A stretch of 64,000 nucleotides of DNA from Taxillus chinensis. Lineage: Eukaryota; Streptophyta; Magnoliopsida; Santalales; Loranthaceae. The translations under genes and the position numbers were made by a program. Positions 1 through 11,471 of the stretch are shown here, piece by piece (positions within the stretch are counted from its first letter, which is position 1; every line of letters starts with the position of its first letter). The notes under the pieces are model-generated. The model was not told the DNA's origin and ran no database searches. It saw nothing but the letters and a program-made list of their open reading frames with translations. Where the stretch lies: the NCBI GenBank assembly GCA_023512835.1, contig CM042091.1:38888107-38952106 (forward strand), read 5' to 3'.

Positions 1-469
1 CAAACGAGCCATGAAAATGCCCTATGAGTTCTGGAAGAGAAGGAGACCAAACATTGGTCACCTAAGGATCTTCGGGTGTACTTGCTATATTCTGAACAAT
101 GGCAAGGACTACTTGAATAAGTTTGATGCCAAGTCAGATGATGGGTATCTCGTTGGATATTCCATGACTAGCAAGGCTTATCGTGTGTTCAATAGAAGGA
201 CCAAAACTGTTGAAGAGTCTATTCATGTTTCTTTTGATGAGACTAACAATGGTATGCAGAAAGGAGACCAAAATGTAAATGCAATGCAGGATACCATCAT
301 AGTAGAAGACCCAAACACAGATAATCCTACAACAACTGAACCAGTGGAAGATGAACCCAAACCGAAAGACCAAAGAGCTAAACCGGTTGCTGTAGAATCA
401 AATCATAAATCAACAGAAGATCATGACTTTAATGTTCAACCTGTTCAGTCTTTGTCACCTCCACCAACC
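1..469 (+). pseudogene. Copia A pol, integrase C-terminal fragment
   Basis: An open frame from 11 to 472 encodes the segment that follows the copia integrase core. It includes the conserved stretch [15 protein letters not shown], then the DDGYLVGYS and [10 protein letters not shown] motifs, and an acidic Thr/Pro-rich tail that normally links integrase to reverse transcriptase. The frame stops where the gypsy element begins at 470. It resumes after that element at about 9757, with the [11 protein letters not shown] motif typical of the start of copia reverse transcriptase. The gene is therefore one pol split by an insertion. Confidence 0.85.
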
Positions 470-509
470 TGATGAACAACTTTTTCACAGCTTCACTGAT
501 TTAGTTCAA

Positions 510-1846
510 AGGGCTGTTCCCAATCTGGCGTGACTATCACGGGTGCAGTGACCAGCTTGTGCTTAAGAACATGAAAAGCTTTTAAACATTCATCATTAAG
601 TTCAAATTTTGTGTCCTTTTCCAATAAGACACTAAGGGGTTTAGCTATTTTGCAGAAGTCCTTAATAAATCTTCTATAAAACCCAGCATGTCTTAAGAAA
701 CTTCTGACCCCTTTTACATTGGTTGGAGGTGGCAGGGTTTCAATAGTGGATATCTTGGCTCTATCCACCTCCAATCCTTTAGAAGACACCTTGTGTCCAA
801 GGACTATGCCCTCATTGACCATAAAATGGCATTTCTCCCAGTTGAGGACTAGCCCTTTCTCCTCACATCTTTCCAAGACTGTCTCCAAATTATTCAAACA
901 TTTTTGGTAAGAGGAACCAAACACTGAAAAATCATCCATGAAAACCTCCATGATTTCCTCCACCAAGCCTTGAAAGATTGCCATCATGCACCTCTAAAAA
1001 GTGGCAGGTGCATTGCACAGCCCAAATGGCATCCTTCGAAAGGCAAAGGTGCCAAAGGGGCATGTGAAGGTGGTTTTCTCTTGGTCCTCGAGCTTAATCA
1101 TAATCTGATTGTACCCTGAGTATCCATCTAAAAAATAATAATGACTATATCATGCTAACCTATCCAACATCTGGTCAATGAAGGGAAGGGGAAAATGATC
1201 CTTCCTGGTGGCCCGATTTAGCTTTCGATAGTCAACACACACTCTCCATCCAGTTACAGTTCTAGATGGTATCAGTTCATTATTTTCATTTTTAACTATT
1301 GTCATACCTCACTTCTTAGGCACAACATGTAAAGGGCACACCCACTCACTGTCCAAGATTGCATAGATTATCCCAGCATGTTTCCATTTTAAAATTTCTT
1401 TTCTAACCACTTCCTTCATTGCTGGGTTTAGCCGTCTTTGCCGCTATACAATGGGCTTAAATTCATCATTCATTAGGATTTTATGCATGCAAATTCCTGG
1501 ACTTATGCCCCTAATATCTTCAATATTCCATCCTAGGGCTTTCTTATGTCTCCTAAGAATATCTAACAGTTGAGCACTTTCCTCATCATTCAAATTTGCA
1601 GCAACAATAACAGGAAATTTATTGGTTGAGTCAAGGAATTTATACCTTAGGTATTCAGGCAACTGCTTCAATTCTGGAGCTGAAGTTGTATCTTCTTCCC
1701 TTGCTTCTGTGGCCTGCTCCAGTGAGCTTGACGTGTGGTCCTCCTCTTCATCCATCAATTCCTCATCTCCTTGCTGTTGGGTTTCTATAAGTTAGAGCAC
1801 GTCTTCTTGCTCTTGTTCATTTTGGTCTCCTAAGAAGTCTTCAACC
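510..1846 (-). pseudogene. Gypsy reverse transcriptase (broken)
   Basis: The minus strand reads through the classic Ty3/gypsy reverse transcriptase: an N-terminal region with LPEYLRYKFLD, then [22 protein letters not shown], a PFGTFAFRRMPFGLCNAPATF block and the catalytic box as FMDDFSVFG. It continues into the connection domain (GHKVSSKGLEVDRAKI) and ends at PFELNQ, where RNase H should begin. In-frame stops break it. One at about 993 interrupts TF-x-RCM, where the family has Gln, so CAG to TAG is likely. The enzyme is dead. Its N-terminal part begins just left of the nested LTR at 1847. Confidence 0.85.
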
Positions 1847-3059
1847 TGTCACACCCCTGAATTCCAGGGAACCCGGAACCGGGTACATGACTTCCCCTTG
1901 CCCGCACCCGAAAGGTCTAGGGGTTGGTGACTAGCACCAATAGAGACTACACCGCTGGTGCTGTCTCAAATATGTAACCCTGTACAGTCATACATCAAGG
2001 GTAATCCTGTACTTTCCCATACATCATCATGCATATAATGAGTCAAACAGTCATACAGACATCACATCACAAACAGTATGCAAATATAACTGTCCACGGA
2101 CCCATGCCCGGGATATCACACAAAACAATATAGAATATAATACTGTATCATACATCAGAGTAGTGGGCATCCTCCTGGAAGGAAGTCCTCCACTAGTCTC
2201 GGGTCACACCTGAAAAAGGTAAACAACAAGTAGGGGTGAGCGACAAGCTCAGTAGGTGACCCAACACTCCACATCATGCAAACATACAAGTCTATACTAC
2301 ATGCTCTGTGTACTCGTGCACTGTGTAGTGTGTACAATTATCAGGACTCAGCCTGCAAACAAACATCAGGCCTAGCCTGCAAACAAACATCAGGCCTAGC
2401 CTCCCCACACAGGACAGCTTGTCCACGATCCTCAACAGGATCCCAGCTCAGGGCACACAGCCCTACCACAGCGCTATATGCCCGGACACAGTGCCACACA
2501 GGCCTGCCATTGGCGTATATGCCTGCCACGGCCACAACGCAATATGCCCGGCCACAGTGCCACACAGGCCTATCATCAGCGCATATGCCCGCCCCGTCAA
2601 CCACATAGCATCATCTATGCTCCATGGTGAGAACCCAACAAGCCATAGAGCCTAAGCTCCAATCCCTCAAACCAACATACCAACACCAATATGGTCTTAA
2701 GGTATACAACACTCCCTTTAGAACTGTAGCCAGTCTTCACCAGTCGATCCTCATTCCTTGACTAAGGAAGGAGATACCCATAGCAGCTATTTTCTTGCAA
2801 TAAAAAGTCTCGGCATTGGCTCTCCATATCATAACTAAGATAATCTGATTTTTGGGGATTTTTCTGAGATGTCTAACCCCACTTTCCAAAAATTCACCTC
2901 TACGAAAAACTAGATTTTTCCGAGATTTTACACTAAATCTCAATTTTCACATTTTAAAGGAGTGAGAATTTATTTTTCTAGTATTTTTCTTTGAATCCAA
3001 ATGGGGGGTATTTACTTAAATGTGGAGAGGCATAATGGTTTACAATGTAAATGTCCACT

Positions 3060-3375
3060 GCAGTGCAATTGCACTGCTGCGGAACACTACTGCGAATTAA
3101 AGCTGCGGATCACTACTGTGGATTGATGCTGCGGAATGGATGCTACGGATCACTGCTGCTGATCCAGACTACTGATCCGGACTAAATAATCCGGACTATT
3201 GATCAGGACTAACGAAGCTGCTGACTCCACAGCTGCTAACTATGAAGCTGCTAACTCCATAGCTACTGACTCCACAGCTACCGACTACGAAGCTGCTGAC
3301 TCCACAGCTGTTGATTCCATTACTGCTGACTCCACAGTTGCTAACTCCACAGCTACTGACTACGAAGTTGCGGAC
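3060..3375. repeat. Degenerate minisatellite with GCTGCTGACTCCACA-type units
   Basis: Short units built on GCTGCTGACTCCACAGCT and GCTACTGACTACGAAG alternate imperfectly over about 300 bp inside the chromovirus-like LTR. The repeat leaves long reading frames open on the + strand (Ala/Asp/Ser/Thr-rich), but these follow from the repeat and are not evidence for a gene. Confidence 0.7.
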
Positions 3376-4113
3376 TACGAACTTCGACCCTACAGTTCAC
3401 CCAGGGTACTCTTCATCATCGTTTTTGGGCTATTTTTCGTCTGAAATTAACCCAAGAACCCCCATGCAGTCACAAACATGTGTTTTACTAAACAGAGTAC
3501 AAAATTACATACCCAAACTGATATAAATCAGTTCTTACCCACAGATCTTATGCTAAACCATTAGATTTAACCCAAAAATTGGGTTTTCCCCAAAACCTAG
3601 GGTTCATACTCAATTTCATAAATCATGATAAATTCATGCATATTCAAAGACAGAATCGAGATAAGAGGTTCAAGGACACGTACCTGGGAAGATTATTTGC
3701 GATCCACGAGCTCCAATCACCCCAAAATCACCAAAGGATGCTCTTCACCTTCCCTCTTTCTCTCTCTTGCTCAAACACGCACACACAAGCAAATTAAAGG
3801 GATAAGGCAGTTTCTTAATTATTTATACTGCTGCCAATAATTGGCCTCCTAGCAATAATTGACCTCCCGAACGTAATAATTGACCTCCCGAGGTCACGAA
3901 CTCCAAATTAAGCCCAATTACTGTCAAAACACTCGAAATGACGAGCACAACACTAAGCAGATATTACCACACTCAAATGATCGCTCAAACGCAAAGTCAA
4001 CCAATAAACCCCAAAAAGTCAACAATCGGGTCAAATGGGGCCCCGACTCGGAATCGGGCCCAGGTACAGTCAAAATGCTCACATCGACGACTAAACTATA
4101 GTCTAGATAGTTA

Positions 4114-5450
4114 TGTTGGATCAAGCCCAGAATTTGGATAACGCTGATAAAGCCTTATGTAATTTGATCTGAGATCTTTTGTGTTTCTTTGATCGTTGCA
4201 GAAGATATGTTATTAATCCGGAGATACACTCGTGAGAGCAAAGCTAAGGACAAGATACATAATCCTGATCCAGACAAGAGTGAGTGTCGTCAAACACTTG
4301 GTAAATAACCAAGTCACCAATACATACGGAATAAAGAACATTCGTGCGGACTAAGAACTTAAAAGCTACGGATTACGGAATCTGCTCTTAATATCTCAAA
4401 TGGACTAAGTCAAATTGATGCGGAGTAAGAATCTTGGTCTACAAGGTCGCACGAAGTAAAAGAGTCGACACGGAGCTAAAAAGTTAAGTCTTCCACTCAA
4501 GTGAACTAAAGTAAAGAAGACACGGAGTAAGGCATCCGAGTCATTCATACATACGTAGTAAGGAAGTACTGATGTGGAATAAGGACCCGAGTCTTTATTC
4601 GCATGGAGTAAGGAAACCAGATGCGGAGTAAGGAATCCGAACCACTCTTACATACGGAGTAAGGAACTTACATGCGGAGTAAGGAAGCGCTGATACGGAA
4701 TAAGCACTCCGACCTTCTCATTCACACGGAGTAAGGAAGCGCTGACACGAACTAAGGATTCTAGTACCAAATAGATACAGAGTAAGCAACCACTGACACA
4801 GAGTAAGGTCCCAAGCTTCATTAGCTACGGAGTAAGGAAAATTACACCGGACCAAGAAGATGCTGCTTCAACTTAACCGCATTTAAAGTTATCAGCTCGT
4901 GGTGTCCCAATGTAAGACAAACTTGTTGAGAACCTGAAGAATCTTACACGTGGATCACCCGGATATGTGGACACAACCTCAATTATGTTTGGGAACTCAC
5001 AAAGGCACTTATACTCTTCAAACCCAAGATCTTGAGCTCCACAAACCGCAGCAGTCAAGGCAGAGAGATTACCGAGGAATAGTTAGTGCTGAACGCATTC
5101 CAGAACTACAAGTTTCAAGGTTGTCTCTTAGGAATGTTTGTATAAATATTCATACTCGTACATTTGTGTAATGTGTGCGTAAGCAAGCCAAGATCAACCC
5201 TGTGTATGCACAAGAGTTCAAAAGATAGAATTAGGCTAGTGTGTGAATCTCTTTGTAAACAGAGTGTAAGAGAGTCTTATTTCTATTTTGTTGTATTTAT
5301 CTTTTGATAATAAAACAAAATACTTCCACTATCTGGTTATCTTCCGCAGTGATTCTATCACTTAACTGGATAAGTGTTTGTGTCTTAAGAGATTGGAAAG
5401 AGTTTCGATAAGAGCCTATTCACCCCCCTCTAGGCTCCAAGGGACCATTA
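4114..5450 (+). mobile_element. Solo copia LTR (copia B family)
   Basis: The sequence starts TGTTGGATCAAGCC and ends CTCCAAGGGACCATTA. It matches the other LTRs of this family at 45437-46667 (+) and 48954-50292 (minus). It has no internal coding sequence, so it is a solo LTR left by LTR-LTR recombination. The flanks AGTTA (4109-4113) and AGTTG (5451-5455) form a target-site duplication with one mismatch. The final TA instead of CA fits a C-to-T change. Its middle (4350-4850) holds many degenerate copies of CGGAGTAAGGAA. Confidence 0.85.
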
Positions 5451-5502
5451 AGTTGCATGCCCATAAAATGGCTATCTCTCAACATTACCCAAATACGAGT
5501 CT

Positions 5503-6210
5503 TTACACAACCAAAGCCTCAAAGTCATCAATCCAAAGGCAACCCTCTTCTTGTTGTCCTTGCAAGGCTCTCTCCATAGTAAAGGCTAGGGTATCTTCAT
5601 TAATTTTCAAGGTCAGCATCCCTTGAGCCACATCTATTAGTGCACACCCTATTCTGAGAAACGGCCTTCCAAGGAGAAGTTGGACTCCTCGAGCTTCCTC
5701 CATTTCTAATACCACGAAGTCTGCTGGAAAAATGAATGAGCCCACCTTCACCAACACGTCCTCAATGATTCTCTTAGGTTTTCCAGTGGACCGGTCAGCA
5801 AATTGTAGAGAGATTGAAGTAGTCTTCATACCAGTTAACCCCAACTGTTTATAGAGGGCAAAGGAGATTAAATAGATGTTGGCCCCCAAATCACATAGGG
5901 CCTGCTGTTGTGGTGCATCTCCTAATACACATGGGAGAGTGAAACTACCCGGATCCTTATGTTTGATGGGTAACTTCCTCTGAACCACGTTACTAACCTC
6001 ATTAGTCACAACAACTACCTCGTGGTCTCCGTACCTCCTATTTTTCATCATGAAATCTTTCAAGAACTTCTTGCATCGAGGCATTTGTTCCAGGGCATCC
6101 ATGAAAGGAATGTTGATTTCCAGCTTCTTGAATATTTTCAAGAAACATTCATTTTCTTCCTCCACCTTTTGATTCCTCATCCGCTGAGGAAAGGGCATCA
6201 TAGGCCTCAC
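5503..6210 (-). pseudogene. Gypsy retropepsin (aspartic protease) segment
   Basis: A 235-residue open frame holds the plant gypsy protease: LPCVLGDAPQQQALCDLGANIYLIS, with the active-site triplet region written DLGA as is usual in Athila/Tat elements, then the LLGRPFLRIGCALIDV block near the C-terminus. The N-terminal part (PRCKKFLKDFM) is the usual lead-in. The enzyme would process the Gag-Pol polyprotein. It ends at a stop at 5503, shortly before the nested LTR. Confidence 0.85.
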
Positions 6211-6215
6211 TTCTC

Positions 6216-7054
6216 ATGGTTGTTGTTCTCCAGCTGGTTTAATTTTAGTTGGTTGCTGTGCTTGATTGACTCCTAACTGCTTCTCTTCTTCTTGAACTCT
6301 TCCTTCATTTTCAACCACCAAAGGCTAACTCTGCTCTTCAGGATTGGTTGTCTATTTAGGCTCCTCAACCTCCTTCAATCTTTTGCCACTCCTTAAAGTA
6401 ATGGCCTTACAGCTCTCCTTGAGGTTCACTTCTGTGTCACTTGGGAAGGATTTGGATGTCACCCCTTGGTTTACATTTTGGGCTATACCCACCATTAGTT
6501 TCTCCATGTTCCTCATGGAAGACTCCACACTGCTCAGTCTCTCTTCCAAGTTTCTACCTTCTCTCTTTGCTACTTCATCCCCTGCTTGGTTGTTCCTCGA
6601 TCGGTATTGTTGTTGTGGATGATTCCCAAACTGTGGTGGCGCTTCTGCAGTTGGTTGCTCTTGGAGGAATTTGTCAGTGGCATAGGGATTTTGCCTCATC
6701 CCTGGTGGAATGTACTTGTAAGGCACTGAGGTCTCTCCTCCTTTAATTTTCTGATAGCCCTACTATTGTTGTTGTTGATTGTTGTACCCTGTATTTTGTT
6801 GCGGATAGCTATGGTCTTGTTGAGGATAAGAGGGTTGCTTTTGATACATACCCTTGCCTCCCACATAATTGGCTTCCTCTGCTCCAATCTAGCCTTGATC
6901 CTATGCTAGTGGAAATTGTTGTACCCTGTATTTCGTTGCGGATAGCTGTGGTCTTGTTGAGGATAAGAGGGTTACTTCTGATACATACCCTTGCCTCCCA
7001 CATAATTGGCTTCCTCTGCTCCAATCCAGCCTTGATCCTATGCTGGTGGAACTG
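6216..7054 (-). pseudogene. Gypsy gag C-terminal/linker region with internal tandem duplication
   Basis: The minus strand encodes low-complexity Gln/Asn/Tyr-rich sequence followed by a piece with NMEKLMVGIAQNVNQ and AITLRSGKRL, which links gag to protease in Athila/Tat-like elements. A 137 bp stretch is tandemly duplicated: the block starting at about 6784 recurs at 6921. Because 137 is not a multiple of three, the duplication shifts the reading frame. Confidence 0.7.
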
Positions 7055-7058
7055 GGTG

Positions 7059-8030
7059 TTATCCTTCCACTTTCAGTGCCAAGACCTCCATCCTCTTGGC
7101 CAAGGCTTGGATCTGTTCTTGCATGTCATTAGGAGTATTGTCCACTGCAGCTACCCTTTCCTTTGGCCTTGATGTTCTCACATTGGACCACTGCCAGTCA
7201 GCTAGCGACAGTCTCTTTAGTAGCTCAGCAGCTTCATCAGGTTCTAAGTTCATCAAGCAGCCTCCTGCAGCTGCATTCACCTTATCTTGAGAGTGAGACT
7301 ATAAGCCAGTATAAAAGGATTCAATTTGAATCCATTGAGGTCTCCCATGCTTAGGGCATCTTCTGGCCAAGTCCTTGAATCGCTCCCATGCCTCATGGAG
7401 AGTCTTCATCTCATCTTGCCTGAACCGGCTAATTTCTCCTCTTAGCTGTATCACCTTGGAAGGAGGGAAGTATTTGGACATAAACTTATTTTGCATTTCC
7501 TCCCAAGTAGTAATTGATCCAGCCGGCAGGCTGTTAAACCAACCAAGTGCTCTTTCCCGCAAAGAAAAAGGGAAAAGTCTTAGCTTAATTGAGTCATCAA
7601 ACACATTGTTGATCTTTATAGTGTCGCACATCTGATAAAATCTCTTCAAATGTTGATGAGGATCGTCTACTACGGTGCCTCCAAAGGCATTATTGCTCAC
7701 CATATTGATGAGTGCTGGTTTTAATTCGAAACTGTTGGCCTGGACTCTTGTTTGTTGGATCCCAGAATATTGGTCCGTCATTGTTTGCCGAGCATAGTCT
7801 AGAAATGTTCTGGGCACTGATCTACTACCCTCCCCTTCAGGGTTTTGCCCATTAAAAACAAAAGGTGGCCCTTGTTGCTGTCCACCGCCTTCTGCTCTTT
7901 GTTCTGCCATTACTTCCAAAAGTGTATGTTCCAGACCGAGTAATGCATCCTCAGTGCCTCTAGCAATGTCCCTTGCTGCTTCTGCTCCGATTTCTGAGAG
8001 TCCGTTCAGGTTCTGGGTCAAAAGGCACAA
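7059..8030 (-). pseudogene. Gypsy gag (Retrotrans_gag domain), one in-frame TAG
   Basis: The frame contains the plant gypsy capsid pattern: FELKPALINMVSNN-FGG, DDPHQHLKRFYQMCDT, IKLRLFPFSLRERALGWF, LPAGSITTWEEM and AWERFKDLARRCP. A TAG at about 7299 sits in FYTGL-x-SHSQ, where relatives usually have Gln, and the same frame continues to 7059. The simplest reading is a C-to-T change at CAG. The protein would form the particle shell of the element. Confidence 0.85.
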
Positions 8031-8204
8031 GCTCTCTGCGACACATACACTGCTGGAAATTTATCAAACACCTGTCGTGCACTCCTACAAAACTACAAGA
8101 ACACACCACAGCAGCTCCGTACAAGGCAAAACAAAATGAAATGCTAAAATCACAATTCAAACTATTTCAACTGATGTTGATGTAAAAACCAGTAAACCGT
8201 TGAA

Positions 8205-8222
8205 TCCCCGGCAACGGCGCCA
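8205..8222 (-). other. Gypsy primer-binding site
   Basis: The minus strand reads TGGCGCCGTTGCCGGGGA three bases after the 5' LTR end. The same sequence follows the LTR of the gypsy element at the right end of the window (63945-63962). It matches the primer-binding site typical of plant Athila/Tat-like elements. The tRNA (Asp is usual for this motif) is from family knowledge, not tested here. Confidence 0.85.
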
Positions 8223-8225
8223 ATT

Positions 8226-9756
8226 TGATTAACAACTTTTTCACAGCTTCACTGATTTAGTTCAACTTTTGTCATTTAAATTGTCCTTCTAAATATTACT
8301 TTGATTCCCTAAATGTAACTACTCAGTATAGCAGCACGAAAGGGGTCGAACCCACAGGGATTAACCAAGCTTTTCCAATTTTTAATCAAATCACCTATTT
8401 ACTCTAGTCCTAGAAAATGTTTTAGCTTACTATTTTGTATTTTTCTCAAATTATTAACTCTTGTCTCTTAAATTACTAAGTAGAATGGTTTTAGTTTTAA
8501 ATTTCAGAATTAAGACATCTAGGGTCACAACTTCGCCATCCCTGCACTGTTTCTACTAATTCGAGTGCTCTTAGGTTTATTCTAAGCTACGCATGCTATT
8601 TATCAACCAAGGTTTGGCAAATGGTCATTGTCAGACCTTCTAAGCACTTACTGCATGAATGATCATCATTACAGCAGCTTCACAGCTAATAAATCACACA
8701 CATGCAAGGATAATGGTCACACCAAGCATATGCATGTCAAGAATCGTGAGTTCTGTCCCTGACTAGGACTAAGTAATCCAGAAGTGCACAATCCAGATTA
8801 TAAAATAATGATAAGATCCTTAAAACATGAAAGTTTCACATAGACAAACCCAGAATTCACCCTTCATCAATATTACAGCATAAGGGGCTACATTGCTCCC
8901 CTAGAAAATAGGAACTACTCACACATAGTGGAGATTACACTAGGATCCATAAAATACAACATTCAGACCTTGGTACAGGAGAGAAAGTGTGTTCTCAGGT
9001 GGCTTCCTTCCTCAAGGTGTGAGATAACTCCCAAATCCTAGCTCTGATCTTCAATTCCAGCAGCAATCTACACCTCCAGGTCTGCTAGGGTTTTCAGCCA
9101 TCAACCCTTTTCTCAGATGTTCAGTTCTCCTTGTTGTGGATGTGTTCTTCGTTTTATATTGGGCTGCAAGTCCAGCTAAAGATGTGCCCTAGCCGACAGC
9201 TGACATCCTATTAGCAAAACTACATCGTTTTGCTTAATGACCCAAAATCCATCTTGAAGTTACAATAATGCTCAAACCAAGCAGATTTAGACCAAGATTC
9301 TTGAGAGAAAAGTCTTTAAAATAATAAACCAAAGTGAACTATGCAAAAATACAGGTGCACTTCATATTGCACGTCATATCCTCATATGACGTGCAGCTCC
9401 AAATGAGGTGACATTGCTCCCTAAGCTTCCTGGAGTCGTGTAAAAGGCAGGACTATAATTATCTCCTTGCACGTGACAATGGTCCATGTGACGTGCACTC
9501 ATGTTTTGCCTCATCAGGCTGCTCTCTTTTGCCATAAGTTCCTTCTTTGGTAAATGAAGTGATTTGGCTGATGTCCATGAGATGAAATTGCATAAAAACT
9601 TGCCAAAACAGCTCAAAAACACATATATATAGGCCAAGCAATGTCTTCCTAAGGTGTTAGAGCAAATAATCGAGAAATATGGATAAATTAAGCTCTAGTT
9701 ATGCTCTTTAATGTCCTAAATATACACTAGAATAACGACATAAATGCACGTTATCA
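8226..9756 (-). repeat. 5' LTR of nested gypsy element
   Basis: On the minus strand the LTR begins TGATAACGTGCATTTATG and ends GTTGTTAATCA, directly before the primer-binding site. The same start is found in the gypsy LTR at 62465. The 1531 bp LTR holds clusters of CACGTGA, GACGTGC and TCACGTG near 9360-9500. It has no coding content. Its first ~210 bp (9544-9756) are included in the 12 kb duplicated unit and recur at 21550-21767. Confidence 0.85.
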
Positions 9757-11471
9757 CAGCCCAAGAACCTGACGTAGAACAGTTAGGCATTCAACGTGAA
9801 GAAAGAGAAGACCTTCCAAAGGCAAGGAGAAGGTTAAAGGACCACCCATCTAAACTAATAATAGGAGATCCTGCTGCACGGGTCAAAACAAGGGCTGCCA
9901 CACTCCATGAGAATCTATACATGTGTTTTTTATCACAAGTGGAGCCGAAAGCAATTGATGAGGCAATTCAGGATCACTATTGGATTGAGGCTATGCAAGA
10001 AGTGCTCAATCAGTTCAAGAGACAAAAAGTATGGGAGTTAGTTAACAGGCCTAGATCACAACGAGTCATTGGTGTGAAATGGATCTTTAGAAATAAACTT
10101 GATGCTGATGGTGTTGTGATCAGAAATAAGGCCAGACTAGTGGCAAAAGGTTATACAAAAGAAGAAGGAATAGACTATGATGAAACATTTGCACCAGTAG
10201 CTAGACTCGAGGCTATCTGCATGTTTTTAGCATATGCAGCATTCAAGGACTTCAAGGTTTATCAAATGGATGTCAAGAGTGCATTCTTCAATGGAGACCT
10301 CTAAGAAGAAGTCTATGTTGAACAACCTCCAGGATTTTGAGAGTCAAACCAAGAACACAAGGTGTACAAACTAAAGAATGCTCTATATGGACTAAAACAA
10401 GCTCCCAGAGCTTGGTATGAAACATTATCAGAATTCCTAATCAAAAACAAGTTCAAAAAAGGCAAGATTGACCCCACTCTATTCCTCAAAGAAGGAAAAG
10501 GATCACCATTGATTGTTCAGATTTATGTTGATGACATCATCTTCGGATCAAGGGACAAAAAGCAGTGTGAAGAATTCTCCTATCTGATGAAAAGTGAGTA
10601 TGAAATGAGTATGATGGGAGAACTTTCATTCTTTCTTGGGTTGGAGGTCAAGCAGTTGAAGGATGGAATCTTTATCAGTCAAACCAAATACACTAAGGAG
10701 TTTTTGAAGAAATTCAAGATGACTGATGTGACTCACATGAAAATGCCCATTCCTACAAACGCCAAATTGGATATGGATGAAGCAGGCAAAGAAGTGGATA
10801 TCATAGAATACAGAAGCATGATTGGATCCTTGTTGTATCTCACAGCAAGCAGAACTGATATAATGTTTGCAACATGCATCTATGCAAGATACCAAGCAAA
10901 TCCCAAGGAGTTTCATATGTCTCATGTCAAAACGATTATGCGATATCTCAAGGGAACTGAAAATTTGAGACTTTGGTACCTAAAGGAGTCTGAATTCAAA
11001 CTGAGAGGCTTTTTAGATGCAGACTTTGTTGGTTGCAGGATTGATAGGAAGAGCACAAGTGGAACATGCCAACCGCTGGCACATCGACTTATATCTTGGT
11101 TTAGCAAGAAATAGAATTCAGTTTCAACTTCAACAACTGAAGTTGAATATATTACTGTAGGAAGTTGCTGTGCTCAGTTGCTTTGGATGGCCAGTCAACT
11201 TTCAGACTATGGATTTAACCTGAAGGTTGTGCCACTATACTGTGACAACACAAGTGCCATTACAATTTCCAATAATCCTGTCATGCATCCCAAAACCAAG
11301 CACATCAAGGTCAGACATCATTTCATACATGACCATATACTAAAGAAGGACATTTCCCTTGAGTATATATCCACGGATGACCAGCTTGCCGACATCTTCA
11401 CCAAACCACTGCAAGAAGCCAGGTTCAATGAACTTCTGACAAAACTTGGCATGTTGGACTTAACTTCATAA
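9757..11471 (+). pseudogene. Copia A pol: reverse transcriptase and RNase H
   Basis: One frame carries the copia reverse transcriptase (WVFRNK-like [61 protein letters not shown], catalytic YVDDIIFGS, then MGELSFFLGLEVKQ) and RNase H (VGCRIDRKSTSGTC, VPLYCDNTSAI, IKVRHHFIHDH, LADIFTKPL). Three in-frame stops break it: TAA at 10302 (family Gln), TGA near 10338, and TAG at 11112 in SKK-x-NSVSTST, where relatives have Gln. These look like C-to-T decay of Gln codons. The product, if intact, would copy the element RNA to DNA. Confidence 0.9.

Larger units (their letters stand above)
1847..5479 (-). mobile_element. Chromovirus-like solo LTR (carrying a copia solo LTR)
   Basis: The insertion splits the gypsy element between protease and reverse transcriptase. 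On the minus strand its end is ...GGGGTGTGACA at 1847, an end typical of Tekay/Del-type LTRs. A TATA-like GTATAAATAATT lies near 3820-3835, with a pyrimidine/purine-biased leader downstream of it on that strand. The block around 2200-2240 (CACCCCTAC...TTTTTCAG on the minus strand) recurs in the related LTR at 20440-20500 and 32450-32510. The flanks CAACC (1842-1846) and CAACA (5480-5484) suggest a 5 bp duplication. The right boundary is uncertain because that end is only about 29 bp after the nested copia LTR. Confidence 0.55.
470..9756 (-). mobile_element. Gypsy element (Athila/Tat-like) nested in copia A pol, internally deleted
   Basis: Read on the minus strand, a 5' LTR (9756-8226) is followed by a primer-binding site, gag, aspartic protease and reverse transcriptase. 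A deletion then joins the start of RNase H (about 510) directly to the last 40 bp of the 3' LTR (470-509). Those 40 bp match the LTR end at 8226-8265. The flanking 5 bp are CAACC (465-469) and CAGCC (9757-9761), a target-site duplication with one mismatch. RNase H, integrase and nearly all the 3' LTR are missing. The element is itself interrupted at 1847-5479. Confidence 0.85.

Noticed and set aside
2276..2655. Overlapping open frames on both strands near GGCCACAGTGCCACACAGG repeats
   Set aside because: Short repeats within an LTR keep several frames open. No protein family is recognisable.
3199..3444. Ala/Ser/Thr/Asp-rich open frame
   Set aside because: It follows from a minisatellite and has no start context or domain.
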